A stretch of 64,000 nucleotides of DNA from NCBI GenBank assembly GCA_037143795.1, contig JBAWXZ010000006.1:62001-126000 (forward strand), written 5' to 3'. Under the pieces are notes generated by a model. The model saw nothing but the letters and a program-made list of their open reading frames with translations, was not told the DNA's origin and made no database searches. The position numbers were made by a program, and so were the translations under genes. This DNA is from Firm-13 sp037143795. Lineage in GTDB: Bacteria; Bacillota; Clostridia; Saccharofermentanales; Saccharofermentanaceae. Of this stretch, positions 42,023 through 51,181 are shown in pieces (within the stretch, counting starts at the first letter, position 1; each line of letters starts with the position of its first letter).

Positions 42023-44452
42023 TTGAGCGAAGCGAACTGTTTTGATGATAATAACGGAGTACCGTTGGAAGAGAGTCTTCTTACAGGACTCAATCCCGAA
42101 CAAAGAAGAGCCGTCTGCCATGATGAGGGGCCGCTCTTGATTCTGGCAGGTGCCGGTTCCGGTAAAACGCGTGTTATTACCATTCGTATTTCTTATCTTG
42201 TTCGTGTCCGCCATGTAAGACCTTCTGCTATTCTTGCCATAACATTTACCAACAAAGCAGCCGCCGAAATGAAGGAACGCATTCGTGACCTTGTCGGGGA
42301 GATGGCATCCTACATGTGGGTGGGCACATTCCACTCGATGTTTGCACGTATTTTGCGCCGCCATGCCGATTTGCTGCAGTTTGAGAAGAATTTTGCGATT
42401 CTCGATTCGGACGACCAGCAGAAAATTATTAAGGAATGCATTTCAGATCTCAACTTGAATGATAAGATTTTTGTACCGAGGGCTGTACATGCTGAGATCA
42501 GTAAGGCCAAAAACGAACTGATTTCACCGGAGGATTTTGAAAGGGAAGCTGGCCCTGATTACCGCCGCCAGAAAATTGCAGCGATTTACCGGAAATACCA
42601 GGAGAAGCTTCGTGCCAGCAACGGTATGGATTTCGACGATATTCTATATTTTGCCGTTGTTCTGCTCAAGAGAAATCCGGAAGTTCTTAATTTTTATCAG
42701 GAGCAGTTTAAATATATACTTGTTGACGAATATCAGGATACCAACCATGCGCAGTACATCCTGATTCTCATGCTTGCAAAGAAATACAGGAATTTGTGCG
42801 TTGTCGGTGATGATGATCAGTCTATTTATTCGTTCCGCGGAGCCAATATCCGGAACATTCTTGATTTTGAAAAAGATTTTAAAGATACAACGGTGATTAA
42901 ACTGGAGCAGAACTATCGATCGACATCAAATATCCTGGAAGCAGCAAACACTGTCATCAGGAACAACCGGGGACGCAAGGCCAAAAAGTTATGGACGGAG
43001 TTTGATCCCGGAGAAAAAATCACATATTACTGCGCTGACCACCATGGCGCTGAAGCATACTATGTCACCGACCAGATTCAAAAGCTCGTAAAAGCCAAAA
43101 AATTTAAATACGGGGATATGGCGGTTCTTTACCGTCTCAACGCCCTCTCAAGAACGATCGAATCTGCTTTCCGCGACCAGGGAATCCCATATCGCGTATA
43201 TGGCGGACAGCGATTCTATGACCGTAAGGAAATCAAGGATATTCTGGCTTATCTGCGCCTGATTATGTCTCCTTCCGACAATTACGCATTTGACAGAATC
43301 ATTAACGTGCCCAAACGCGGTATCGGTGATACAACAGTTGACAGGGTGAAGGAACTTGCCGTCGAGTCAGGGATGAGTTATCTGCAGGTGTGCGCCCAGG
43401 CGCCGCAGTACCCCGAACTTGCAAGGGCATCACATAAGCTTCAGCAGTTTTCCTATATGCTGGATGCATTCAGACAGAAGATCCTTGAGAATTCGATGAG
43501 TTTTTCCGAATACATCGAATATGTGCAGGATCAGTCAGGAATCATGCAGGAGATTATTGAGCAGAAAGAAAAAAAGGGCGAGACGGTTGACCGTATTGAG
43601 AACTTAAGGGAGCTGCTTTCCGAAGCTGTTGAGTTTGAAGCGCGCCGCAAAGGCCAGGCTGAAGAAAAGGATACATTGGATCAGGAAATGGGAGGGGATG
43701 CCCTTTCTGATGCATACAGCCATGAGGATACAACTTATGATACGGACCTTAAGGGACTTTTACAGTCGTATCTCGAAAATGCCGCACTCTATTCTGAAGG
43801 CGACAACGAGGGAACAGATGATGATTTTGTTCGCCTCTTGACGATTCACAGTGCCAAAGGCCTGGAATTCGGAGTGGTATTTCTGATTGGAACGGAAGAA
43901 GGGATATTTCCCGGAACTCGTTCCATGGACAATGAAGAGGCTATTGAAGAGGAGAGGCGGCTCGCTTATGTTGCGATTACACGCGCCAGAAAGAAGCTTC
44001 ATATCACTTCTGCAAGAAGCCGCATGCTGTTTGGACAGACACAGGAAATGCCGCCGTCCCGGTTTATACGTGAAATTGATCCTGCTTATCTGGAAAGTAT
44101 CGGGGCGTCAAGACGCTCATTTGTCGACGATGGTCCTTCTGCCCGCACTGCGCCGTCTGCATCGTCGGTCAGCCCCGGGGCAGCGGGATATACCGCCGGG
44201 CTTCATCCGTTTGGAACCACTGCATTCGGCGCGCCCAGACCTGCTCCGGCGGGCAGCGCAGCCGTTGGCGACGACAGCTGGCTGACGCCTGAGACAATAT
44301 CAAAAGGAATGACTGTCCGTCACCCCCGCTTCGGCAAGGGTACGGTGGTGTCCGTTGAAAAAGTTGCAGGGGATGCACTTGTCTGTGTGGCCTTTGAAAA
44401 TAAGACAACAAGAAACATGCTGGTCAGACAGGCAAAGCTGGTTAAATGCTGA
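42023..44452 (+). CDS. pcrA: ATP-dependent DNA helicase, UvrD/PcrA type
   Basis: 809-aa superfamily 1A helicase for repair and replication. Q motif LNPEQRRAV, Walker A AGAGSGKT (about residues 49-56), Ia TFTNKAAAEMKERI, Walker B VDEYQDTN, motif III VVGDDDQSIYSFRGA, IV QNYRST, V TIHSAKGLEF, VI YVAITRARKKLHIT. A low-complexity Ala/Pro/Gly region precedes a C-terminal Tudor-like GMTVRHPRFGKGTVVSVE, which binds RNA polymerase in PcrA. TTG start 8 nt after AGGAGG. Confidence 0.96.
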   Translation: MSEANCFDDNNGVPLEESLLTGLNPEQRRAVCHDEGPLLILAGAGSGKTRVITIRISYLVRVRHVRPSAILAITFTNKAAAEMKERIRDLVGEMASYMWVGTFHSMFARILRRHADLLQFEKNFAILDSDDQQKIIKECISDLNLNDKIFVPRAVHAEISKAKNELISPEDFEREAGPDYRRQKIAAIYRKYQEKLRASNGMDFDDILYFAVVLLKRNPEVLNFYQEQFKYILVDEYQDTNHAQYILILMLAKKYRNLCVVGDDDQSIYSFRGANIRNILDFEKDFKDTTVIKLEQNYRSTSNILEAANTVIRNNRGRKAKKLWTEFDPGEKITYYCADHHGAEAYYVTDQIQKLVKAKKFKYGDMAVLYRLNALSRTIESAFRDQGIPYRVYGGQRFYDRKEIKDILAYLRLIMSPSDNYAFDRIINVPKRGIGDTTVDRVKELAVESGMSYLQVCAQAPQYPELARASHKLQQFSYMLDAFRQKILENSMSFSEYIEYVQDQSGIMQEIIEQKEKKGETVDRIENLRELLSEAVEFEARRKGQAEEKDTLDQEMGGDALSDAYSHEDTTYDTDLKGLLQSYLENAALYSEGDNEGTDDDFVRLLTIHSAKGLEFGVVFLIGTEEGIFPGTRSMDNEEAIEEERRLAYVAITRARKKLHITSARSRMLFGQTQEMPPSRFIREIDPAYLESIGASRRSFVDDGPSARTAPSASSVSPGAAGYTAGLHPFGTTAFGAPRPAPAGSAAVGDDSWLTPETISKGMTVRHPRFGKGTVVSVEKVAGDALVCVAFENKTTRNMLVRQAKLVKC

Positions 44453-44515
44453 CAGGAAAGCGGTCATTTCAGATCTTGTGATATAATTGTATTCAAATAA
44501 GGAGGTAGCTTTCTG

Positions 44516-45751
44516 ATGGGTGGTTTCGATAAAGAACAGAACCTTTTTGATGAGTATTCCTCCGCGTTTGCCGGCATTCCTTCCGCCGCGGATTCGACGG
44601 ATAACCCGAGGGATCAGGAATTACTCGCCCTTCTGCGTGATAACAGGGAGAAATATCTTTCACCCTATGCATTTCGAAGCAGGGACAGCCGGGGACGCAG
44701 ATTTCATGAAGACCCCTGTACGGTACGGTCGGATTTTGAGCGCGATACGGGAAGAATCATTTATTCCCAGGCATTTCGGCGGCTGCGCCACAAGACGCAG
44801 GTTTTCTTTAATCCGCAGAATGACCATATCTGCTCCCGGATCGAACATGTAATTTACGTTAACTATATTGCGACTACAATCGCAAAGGCTTTGAACCTGA
44901 ATCTTGATCTTGTTCAGGCGATATCCCTCGGTCATGATATCGGGCACTCGCCCTTCGGGCATTCCGGTGAAAAAACACTGAATGCATGCGTTAAGAAGAT
45001 CGACCCGAATCTGTTTTTCCAGCATGAACTGCAGAGCCTTCGCGTAGCGGACCTGCTTGCCGTACGCAGCGGACGGAAGGGTGAAGGTCTGAACCTTTCC
45101 TTTGAAGTCAGGGACGGAATTGTCTCCCACTGCGGCGAAACATACAGCGAATACAGGCTTTGTCCGGACAGGGACAAGCTTACCGGTTCCATCCTGCTGC
45201 GGCACAACGGACACCATCAGCTTCCCGCGACACTGGAAGGCTGCGTGGTGCGGATAGCAGACAAAATTGCCTATGTCGGCAGGGATATTGAAGATGCAGC
45301 CCGTGCCGGAATTCTGGAATTCGAGGATATTCCCCCGGCGATTACTTCAACCCTCGGCAGTACGAATTCGCAGATTATCCATACCCTTGTTACAGATATT
45401 ATTCATAACAGCCTCAATAGTGATGCGATCATCCTGTCCGACGAATCGGGTAAGGCTATGGAAGCGCTTCTCAATGAAAACGTACAGCGCATCTATCAGT
45501 CGGATAAAATCAAAAAATATGAAATAAGGGTACAGACGACTGTGGAAGGCCTTTTCGATGCATTATTGTCTTCCTTGTCCGACCCTCAGAAAGCACTGGC
45601 ATCCGGGAACCCGGTTTTTGCAGGCCTTGCCGGATACAGTCTGTCCTATCCCGATCCTGATGCATCCATTGTTCAGATTGTTACCGACTATATCGCCGGT
45701 ATGACCGATTCTTTTGCGAACAAATGTTATGAATCCATTTACTGGGTGTGA
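44516..45751 (+). CDS. dgt: dGTP triphosphohydrolase-like HD enzyme
   Basis: 411 aa. N-terminal SPYAFRSRDSRGR and FERDTGRIIYSQAFRRLRHK, the dGTPase signature, then HD residues SRIEHVIYV and LGHDIGHSPFGHSGE, and later RIADKIAYVGRDIEDA. It cuts dNTPs to nucleoside and triphosphate and trims dNTP pools. AAGGAGG 9 nt before the ATG; an extended -10 (TGATATAAT near 44480) lies upstream. Followed 10 nt later by yfbR. Confidence 0.92.
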   Translation: MGGFDKEQNLFDEYSSAFAGIPSAADSTDNPRDQELLALLRDNREKYLSPYAFRSRDSRGRRFHEDPCTVRSDFERDTGRIIYSQAFRRLRHKTQVFFNPQNDHICSRIEHVIYVNYIATTIAKALNLNLDLVQAISLGHDIGHSPFGHSGEKTLNACVKKIDPNLFFQHELQSLRVADLLAVRSGRKGEGLNLSFEVRDGIVSHCGETYSEYRLCPDRDKLTGSILLRHNGHHQLPATLEGCVVRIADKIAYVGRDIEDAARAGILEFEDIPPAITSTLGSTNSQIIHTLVTDIIHNSLNSDAIILSDESGKAMEALLNENVQRIYQSDKIKKYEIRVQTTVEGLFDALLSSLSDPQKALASGNPVFAGLAGYSLSYPDPDASIVQIVTDYIAGMTDSFANKCYESIYWV

Positions 45752-45761
45752 GGTGGGATGT

Positions 45762-46409
45762 ATGCAGCAGAATGAGAATTTTAACAGTTCCGATAGAAAT
45801 GAAAAGGTTGAATTTTCCTTTTACGCCATGCTGGACCGTATGCAGTACATTAACCGCTGGGGACTGATGCGCAACAACCGCATAGAAAACCTGAAGGAAC
45901 ACAGCATGGATGTTGCCCTTGTTGCACATGCCCTTGCCACAATCAGAAACTGCATCTGCCTCGGGGAAAGACAAAAGGTCGATCCTCTCTTTGTAATGGG
46001 TGCTGCCATTTTTCACGATGCGTCTGAGATTATTACGGGTGACCTTCCGACTCCTATCAAGTACCGTAATCCCGAAATAACACAGGCTTACAAAAAAGTC
46101 GAAGGGCAGGCGACCGATACGCTGCTCTCCCTTTTGCCGGAAGTCATGCGCCCGGAGTACATGGATCTTTTCTGCCCGGATCGTTCAGACCCGTTGAAAG
46201 ATGAAGCGTACCATCTTGTTAAAGCTGCAGACCGGATCTGCGCATACATAAAATGCATCACGGAAGAGAATTCCGGAAACCATGAGTTCTCTTCTGCCAA
46301 AATGACAATTTCAGCCTCCATAGAGAAACTGGATTATCCTGAAGTGATCTATTTTATGGAGCACTTTATTCCTGCATACGGGATGACACTTGATGAAATC
46401 AGTGAATAA
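45762..46409 (+). CDS. yfbR: HD-type 5'-deoxynucleotidase, YfbR-like
   Basis: 215 aa. YfbR features: FYAMLDRMQYINRWGLMRN at the N-terminus, ENLKEHSMDVALVAHALA, FHDASEIITGDLPTPIKYRN with the HD pair, and LVKAADRICAYIKCI. It dephosphorylates dNMPs. ATG 45762 is 5 nt after AGGTGG. Together with dgt it forms a two-step dNTP breakdown pair in one operon. Confidence 0.9.
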   Translation: MQQNENFNSSDRNEKVEFSFYAMLDRMQYINRWGLMRNNRIENLKEHSMDVALVAHALATIRNCICLGERQKVDPLFVMGAAIFHDASEIITGDLPTPIKYRNPEITQAYKKVEGQATDTLLSLLPEVMRPEYMDLFCPDRSDPLKDEAYHLVKAADRICAYIKCITEENSGNHEFSSAKMTISASIEKLDYPEVIYFMEHFIPAYGMTLDEISE

Positions 46410-46422
46410 CCGGGAGATTAGT

Positions 46423-49026
46423 GTGAGACATAATATTCGACTGTTGTATTTCAGTTTAGCCTGCTTCGTGCTGATTGCAGGAATAACAGCGGCAATTTTA
46501 CTTTCCGTTGTTGTTTTTTCGACGGGTCCTTCTTTTTCGGCATCAGCCGACGAAAAGGCGATTATCAGCCGGACCCTTGAATTGACACAACCGAAGTCAC
46601 GGACAGAAGCGGAAGTACTGCGTTCCAATACAATCTGGCAGGACGAAATTACGTCCGGACAGCTTACTCTCTCCGAGTTTCTCCGCGTATCCTTTACCGG
46701 GACACAGTACCTTCTTGAGGGCAATGACGATACCGCTTTTGCGAAGGATCTTGCCTATGCGGTTTATGGAGGGGAAGACAAAGCCGGTGGTATGGCTCTT
46801 ACGCTCCTTGATGAATCAAGGGTATATGTTATTGAACAGACGCTTGGTGCTGTAAATACTGCATATGTACCCCCGGCATCGGATGCGGTTACGGATAAAA
46901 CCGGCACGCGAATACTTTCCGTAAAGCTTGATCAGTCTATTCAGGATGATGAAGGGTATGGGTTTGGCGTCAGAAAGGTCAGCGGGTTGATTTCCATTGA
47001 AGGCGATCAGGCCCGCACGGATTTCTATATTGATGACAATTTGCGTCCGGGTCAGCTTTCCATCGCCGGGGATGTATCCGGAGGGCAGCGTTTTTCGATG
47101 CTGTGGGACACAAGAAGGGAGAAACCCGGCACTCACTCCGTCACCGTTCTGATGCGTACGTCGGATGGCCGGGCTCAAATACTTACCGGCGGAAAAGTTA
47201 CGGTTCCGTCATTTTTCACGCTGGTCAACGACGGCGTGCAGAAGGGGTCCATACCGGCAGGCGCAACGGATGTGTGGTATCAGCTTGATGCACTGGATCG
47301 AAACGCATATATTAATTTCGTCAATCTGTCTGCGGATATCAGTGTTTCACTCTACGATATGTATGGCAACAGGATCGGGCGGAATGATTTGCCGGGTACG
47401 CAGACGGAAGTACTGCGTGGGAGACAGCAGGTTTTGCCGCAGTTGGACGTAAAGGATCCGTATGTCAGCGCATATCAGAATATTTTCTATGCACGTGTTC
47501 AAAAGGGATCTGCGAACGTATCCCCTGACGAAATTACTTATCTTTGTGTCCAGTCAAAGGAAGTTGCAATGGATGCCGATAAAAATTATCTTGCGGTGAC
47601 AAGTGCAGTAGGTATCGTACCGACTCCTGTTCCCACAGCTGCCATATCGGACGAATCAAAAGCTGCTCCTGTAATATGTAAAGATTTAAATGCCAATACA
47701 CGCACCTATGCCATGTCGGACCTGAAATTCCTGCCGATCAACGGAAAGCTTGCTTCCCTGTCTTTTACGGATCCTGTCACTGCACAGGCGGTTTTGATCT
47801 ATCCTTCATATGATATTACAGCTGACGCCTATGCATATGTCTCACCAACAGAACTTACCGGTCTTCTTTCAAGCTTCTCCTGTGTAGAGGGATATGCCGC
47901 TTCTGTAAAAATAGAACAGGAGTCGGATGCTGGAATAATTACAGCGGCAGGCCTGGACGGAGCGATTACTATTACGCCTTCCCGGAACATCATACATATC
48001 CGTGTGACGGATTTTGACCAGGTAATACACTCATACACACTGTATCTGCTTTCCGGAGCGGACAAAGACGGATATGACACAGCAGTACTATCACTTTTCC
48101 CGCAAAGTTACAAAAGCGGAATATGGCTTTTGCATAATTTGCAGCCGACTTATCAGTTTATACCTTTTGATACAGGGGTCTCTTGGGCGGATGTAATGGC
48201 CGCTGAGGATAATAAAGATAAAAGCCTTGCCAGTGACAGTACCAATCCGAGCTGGGTCAAACCCGACAGCCCCCTTTATGACGGCTCTTCCTGGCGTGCG
48301 GCAAAGGGCGAAGTTGTCTCCTATTTCCTTGATCCGCGGAATTTTTTGAATCCTGTCTTTGTTTTTCAATTTGAAAAATTGTCATTTGATCCAGCCATTC
48401 ATACATTGGATGGTGTGAAAGCTATGGTGAAAGGATCTTTCCTGGAGACGGCCGACCCCGATTACGCTGCGATTCTGCTGCAGGCAGGAAGTGAAGCCGG
48501 AATCTCCCCGTATTTCCTTGCGAGCCGCATTATTCAGGAGATGGGAAGACAAGGGGAATCGCTTCTTTCAAAGGGCACCCTGCCGGGATATGAAGGGTAT
48601 TTTAATTTTTTCAATATCGGCTCGACGCCGGATCCGGAAGTTAAAAACGGAGCCCTGATTAACGGGGCGAAATATGCAATGTGGGGCAGTGACTATGCTT
48701 CAAAAGTCATTACGCCGGACGAACAGGCACTCCTGCTTCCATGGACTTCCCCGGATCTTGCCATTCGCGGAGGTGCCCTGTGGATTGCCAGGAGCTATGT
48801 CGACCTCGGTCAGAATACACTTTATTTTCAAAAATTTGATGTGATCAACAATGCAGACGGGCTATTTATTCACCAGTATGCCCAGAATATTTCAATGGCT
48901 TATACGGAAGGCGCCAGATACCACAGAGCCTATCTTTCACAGAATATGCTGGCATCGGCATTTCAGTTTATAATTCCTGTCTATCTTGATATGCCGGATC
49001 AATTCGGAATTCTTCCAGTTGAATGA
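46423..49026 (+). CDS. Secreted or anchored N-acetylglucosaminidase (LytB/GH73-like)
   Basis: 867 aa. N-terminal membrane segment (FSLACFVLIAGITAAILLSV). A long middle part of beta-rich domains without clear family (about 40-660). C-terminal glucosaminidase domain (about 690-860): VVSYFLDPRNFLN, FQFEKLSFD, YFLASRIIQEMGRQG with catalytic-type Glu, GYEGYFNFFNIGS. It would cut glycan strands at GlcNAc for cell separation. GTG 46423 is 6 nt after GGGAG and clears the yfbR stop; ATG 46393 is a weaker choice. Confidence 0.88.
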   Translation: MRHNIRLLYFSLACFVLIAGITAAILLSVVVFSTGPSFSASADEKAIISRTLELTQPKSRTEAEVLRSNTIWQDEITSGQLTLSEFLRVSFTGTQYLLEGNDDTAFAKDLAYAVYGGEDKAGGMALTLLDESRVYVIEQTLGAVNTAYVPPASDAVTDKTGTRILSVKLDQSIQDDEGYGFGVRKVSGLISIEGDQARTDFYIDDNLRPGQLSIAGDVSGGQRFSMLWDTRREKPGTHSVTVLMRTSDGRAQILTGGKVTVPSFFTLVNDGVQKGSIPAGATDVWYQLDALDRNAYINFVNLSADISVSLYDMYGNRIGRNDLPGTQTEVLRGRQQVLPQLDVKDPYVSAYQNIFYARVQKGSANVSPDEITYLCVQSKEVAMDADKNYLAVTSAVGIVPTPVPTAAISDESKAAPVICKDLNANTRTYAMSDLKFLPINGKLASLSFTDPVTAQAVLIYPSYDITADAYAYVSPTELTGLLSSFSCVEGYAASVKIEQESDAGIITAAGLDGAITITPSRNIIHIRVTDFDQVIHSYTLYLLSGADKDGYDTAVLSLFPQSYKSGIWLLHNLQPTYQFIPFDTGVSWADVMAAEDNKDKSLASDSTNPSWVKPDSPLYDGSSWRAAKGEVVSYFLDPRNFLNPVFVFQFEKLSFDPAIHTLDGVKAMVKGSFLETADPDYAAILLQAGSEAGISPYFLASRIIQEMGRQGESLLSKGTLPGYEGYFNFFNIGSTPDPEVKNGALINGAKYAMWGSDYASKVITPDEQALLLPWTSPDLAIRGGALWIARSYVDLGQNTLYFQKFDVINNADGLFIHQYAQNISMAYTEGARYHRAYLSQNMLASAFQFIIPVYLDMPDQFGILPVE

Positions 49027-49104
49027 TTGAAGGTTCGTGATAATAGTGTGTATAATATTGTGCAGATGTTTGATCCGGCGGAAAAGCCGGGGAAGGAGGC
49101 AACA

Positions 49105-50577
49105 ATGACAAAGTTTCGCGCGTTAACGGCATTTCTTGCGGCTGCTGTTCTTTTGCCGGTGCTTACATATTCACCGGTACAGGCGGCGGCAAGCGTGAAT
49201 GTGAATTTATATGCCAAAACCGATACGGTGAAGGCCGGTGATACAATATCCCTGAGTGTCAACTTTAATACATTTCCCAATCTGACCCGTTTTGGCCCCA
49301 TAGAGGTCCAGTTCGATCCAAAATATGTATCATTTGCAGGCATGGACAAAGGAAGTGCAATGCCTTCTACGTTTGCTGTCAGCAATTCGGCTTCAACCAA
49401 TGTAATAGCTGTTATCGGAGTTGACCAGACGGCAGAGGCGCAAATTGGTGCGAACCAGACAGCACCAACTGCGGATGAAGCGGGTAACCCCATTGCGCCG
49501 CCGGCAGACCCCAGCATGCATTCCGATACTACGGTTACGATCTGCGTACTGTATTTCAAAGTAATTGATACTGCGCCTTCGGGAGAAGCTAATTTCTGGC
49601 TGGGCGGTATCGGCGGGTTTAAGGACAGTTCACTTGCCCAGTTAACAGCAAGTGCCGGCAATACTGTAATTGTTCCGGTCCAGAGCCTTCTTTCATCGGA
49701 GGCATCCCTTTCCTCACTCGCTGTTGAGGGCGCTGAATTGACACCGGCGTTTTCCCCCTCTGTATTCGAGTATGAAGCGCACGTGTCCAGAAGCGTGACA
49801 ACGACAGTCATAACGGCTGTTGCGGCAGATGCCGCAGCACAAATAATGATTACCGGTAATGATAACCTTGTTGTCGGCGACAATCCGGCCACGGTCAAGG
49901 TTTCCGCACAAGACGGAAAAACAGCATTGGAATACAAAATCAACATTATTCGGGACAGTAATTTTGTGCCCGCCGGCGCATCCATCACGGGGAGCGACGG
50001 TAAGGTATATGACTTTGTCGAACTCCCGCAGACGCTGACACTGCCGATGGGGTTTTCACAGCAGATGGAGATGCTTGGAACGCAGTCGGTGCCGGTTTTC
50101 ACGGGAAACGGCCTTAAGAGTATGCTCTTGTACCTGAAGGATGCGCAGAATGATCCTGCGCTGTACATATACAACCCGGATAATGGTTTGATCCGGTTAT
50201 ATGACGCAGCACTTGCACTGACGGTTCCCGCCCGGCTTATGACAATTACAGCCGTGGCATCCGAAGATATTGTCCCCGGGGGATACTTTAAGGCTGAGAT
50301 TACGATCGGCGAGAGTACCGTACAGGGATACATTTCCAGCAAGACAGACCTGTCCCTCCTGTATCTTACAAATGAGGACGGCGTCAGCAGCTTCTACGTA
50401 ATCGATCCCGAAACAGGCGAAGTATATCCGTATAAGGATGTACAGACTGGCAGCAGCAGTTTATTGATTCCCTTTGTAATTGTATTGATTCTGGCAGCAG
50501 CAGAGTTTGGAATGATTTTCTACATAATTTATCAGGTTCGATCCAAAAATCGGCCTCAGGAAGTGAAAAGGGTTTGA
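49105..50577 (+). CDS. Cohesin-like surface protein with cadherin-like domain and C-terminal membrane anchor
   Basis: 490 aa. Signal peptide 1-27 (LTAFLAAAVLLPVLTYSPVQ). Residues ~28-190 resemble a cohesin beta sandwich (VKAGDTISLSVNFNTFPN, IEVQFDPKYVSF, VTICVLYFKVID). Residues ~195-285 match the cadherin-like beta-sandwich domain (LSSLAVEGAELTPAFSPS, FEYEAHVS). One C-terminal transmembrane helix (LLIPFVIVLILAAAEFGMIF) and a short basic tail. Strong GGAGG before ATG 49105. It is 78 bp after the glucosaminidase and may place it or other proteins on the surface. Confidence 0.75.
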   Translation: MTKFRALTAFLAAAVLLPVLTYSPVQAAASVNVNLYAKTDTVKAGDTISLSVNFNTFPNLTRFGPIEVQFDPKYVSFAGMDKGSAMPSTFAVSNSASTNVIAVIGVDQTAEAQIGANQTAPTADEAGNPIAPPADPSMHSDTTVTICVLYFKVIDTAPSGEANFWLGGIGGFKDSSLAQLTASAGNTVIVPVQSLLSSEASLSSLAVEGAELTPAFSPSVFEYEAHVSRSVTTTVITAVAADAAAQIMITGNDNLVVGDNPATVKVSAQDGKTALEYKINIIRDSNFVPAGASITGSDGKVYDFVELPQTLTLPMGFSQQMEMLGTQSVPVFTGNGLKSMLLYLKDAQNDPALYIYNPDNGLIRLYDAALALTVPARLMTITAVASEDIVPGGYFKAEITIGESTVQGYISSKTDLSLLYLTNEDGVSSFYVIDPETGEVYPYKDVQTGSSSLLIPFVIVLILAAAEFGMIFYIIYQVRSKNRPQEVKRV

Positions 50578-50578
50578 T

Positions 50579-51181
50579 ATGAATGTTATATCTTTTCTTC
50601 GCGGAGACAATTCCCTGAAACCTTCTGAGAATAAAACCAGGGAGATATTTTTCTATTTGATTTTCGGCGGACTTACGACGGTTGTAAATCTTATCTCTTT
50701 CGTCATATTCGACAAAATATTCGGAGCGCAGCATGTCTTTTTAACACTTGGAAGCCTGCACTTTGATCTTCTGGGCTATGATGTCCTGAACCTGATAGTG
50801 GCATGGATTGTTGCTGTAATTTTTGCCTATATTACCAACCGCATATTTGTTTTCAGATCAAAAGGCCCGGTATTAAAAGAGTTTTTCGGGTTTGTCACAT
50901 CCCGTATTGCCACACTTATTGCATTTGAAATCGGAACTTTTGAACTTTGCATACTGATTCTGCAAAGCGGCCTTGGAATTGACAAGAACATCGTCGCCTT
51001 CGCAATTGCCGGTCAGACATGCACGTATCTTTACATTGTTAAGCTTCTGAATGCTGTACTCGTTGTAATCGGGAATTACGTTCTCAGCAAATTGTTTGTC
51101 TTCCGGGGGGCTGATACTATAAAAGCCGTCAAAAACACTCATTCGGCAGGCGGGGAGAGTGAAGGCAACGTTGAACAATAA
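50579..51181 (+). CDS. GtrA family membrane protein
   Basis: 200 aa with four transmembrane helices. GtrA pattern: FFYLIFGGLTTVVNLISFVI at the N-terminus, YITNRIFVFRSK in the middle, and NYVLSKLFVFR at the end of helix four. GtrA-type proteins help move lipid-linked sugars across the membrane for surface glycans or teichoic acids. Starts 1 nt after the cohesin-like gene and overlaps folC. Confidence 0.85.
   Translation: MNVISFLRGDNSLKPSENKTREIFFYLIFGGLTTVVNLISFVIFDKIFGAQHVFLTLGSLHFDLLGYDVLNLIVAWIVAVIFAYITNRIFVFRSKGPVLKEFFGFVTSRIATLIAFEIGTFELCILILQSGLGIDKNIVAFAIAGQTCTYLYIVKLLNAVLVVIGNYVLSKLFVFRGADTIKAVKNTHSAGGESEGNVEQ

Noticed and set aside
48999..50342. 447-aa minus-strand open frame opposite the cohesin-like gene
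   Set aside because: Ser/Thr/Ala-rich antisense of a clear signal-peptide protein; no ribosome site or motifs.
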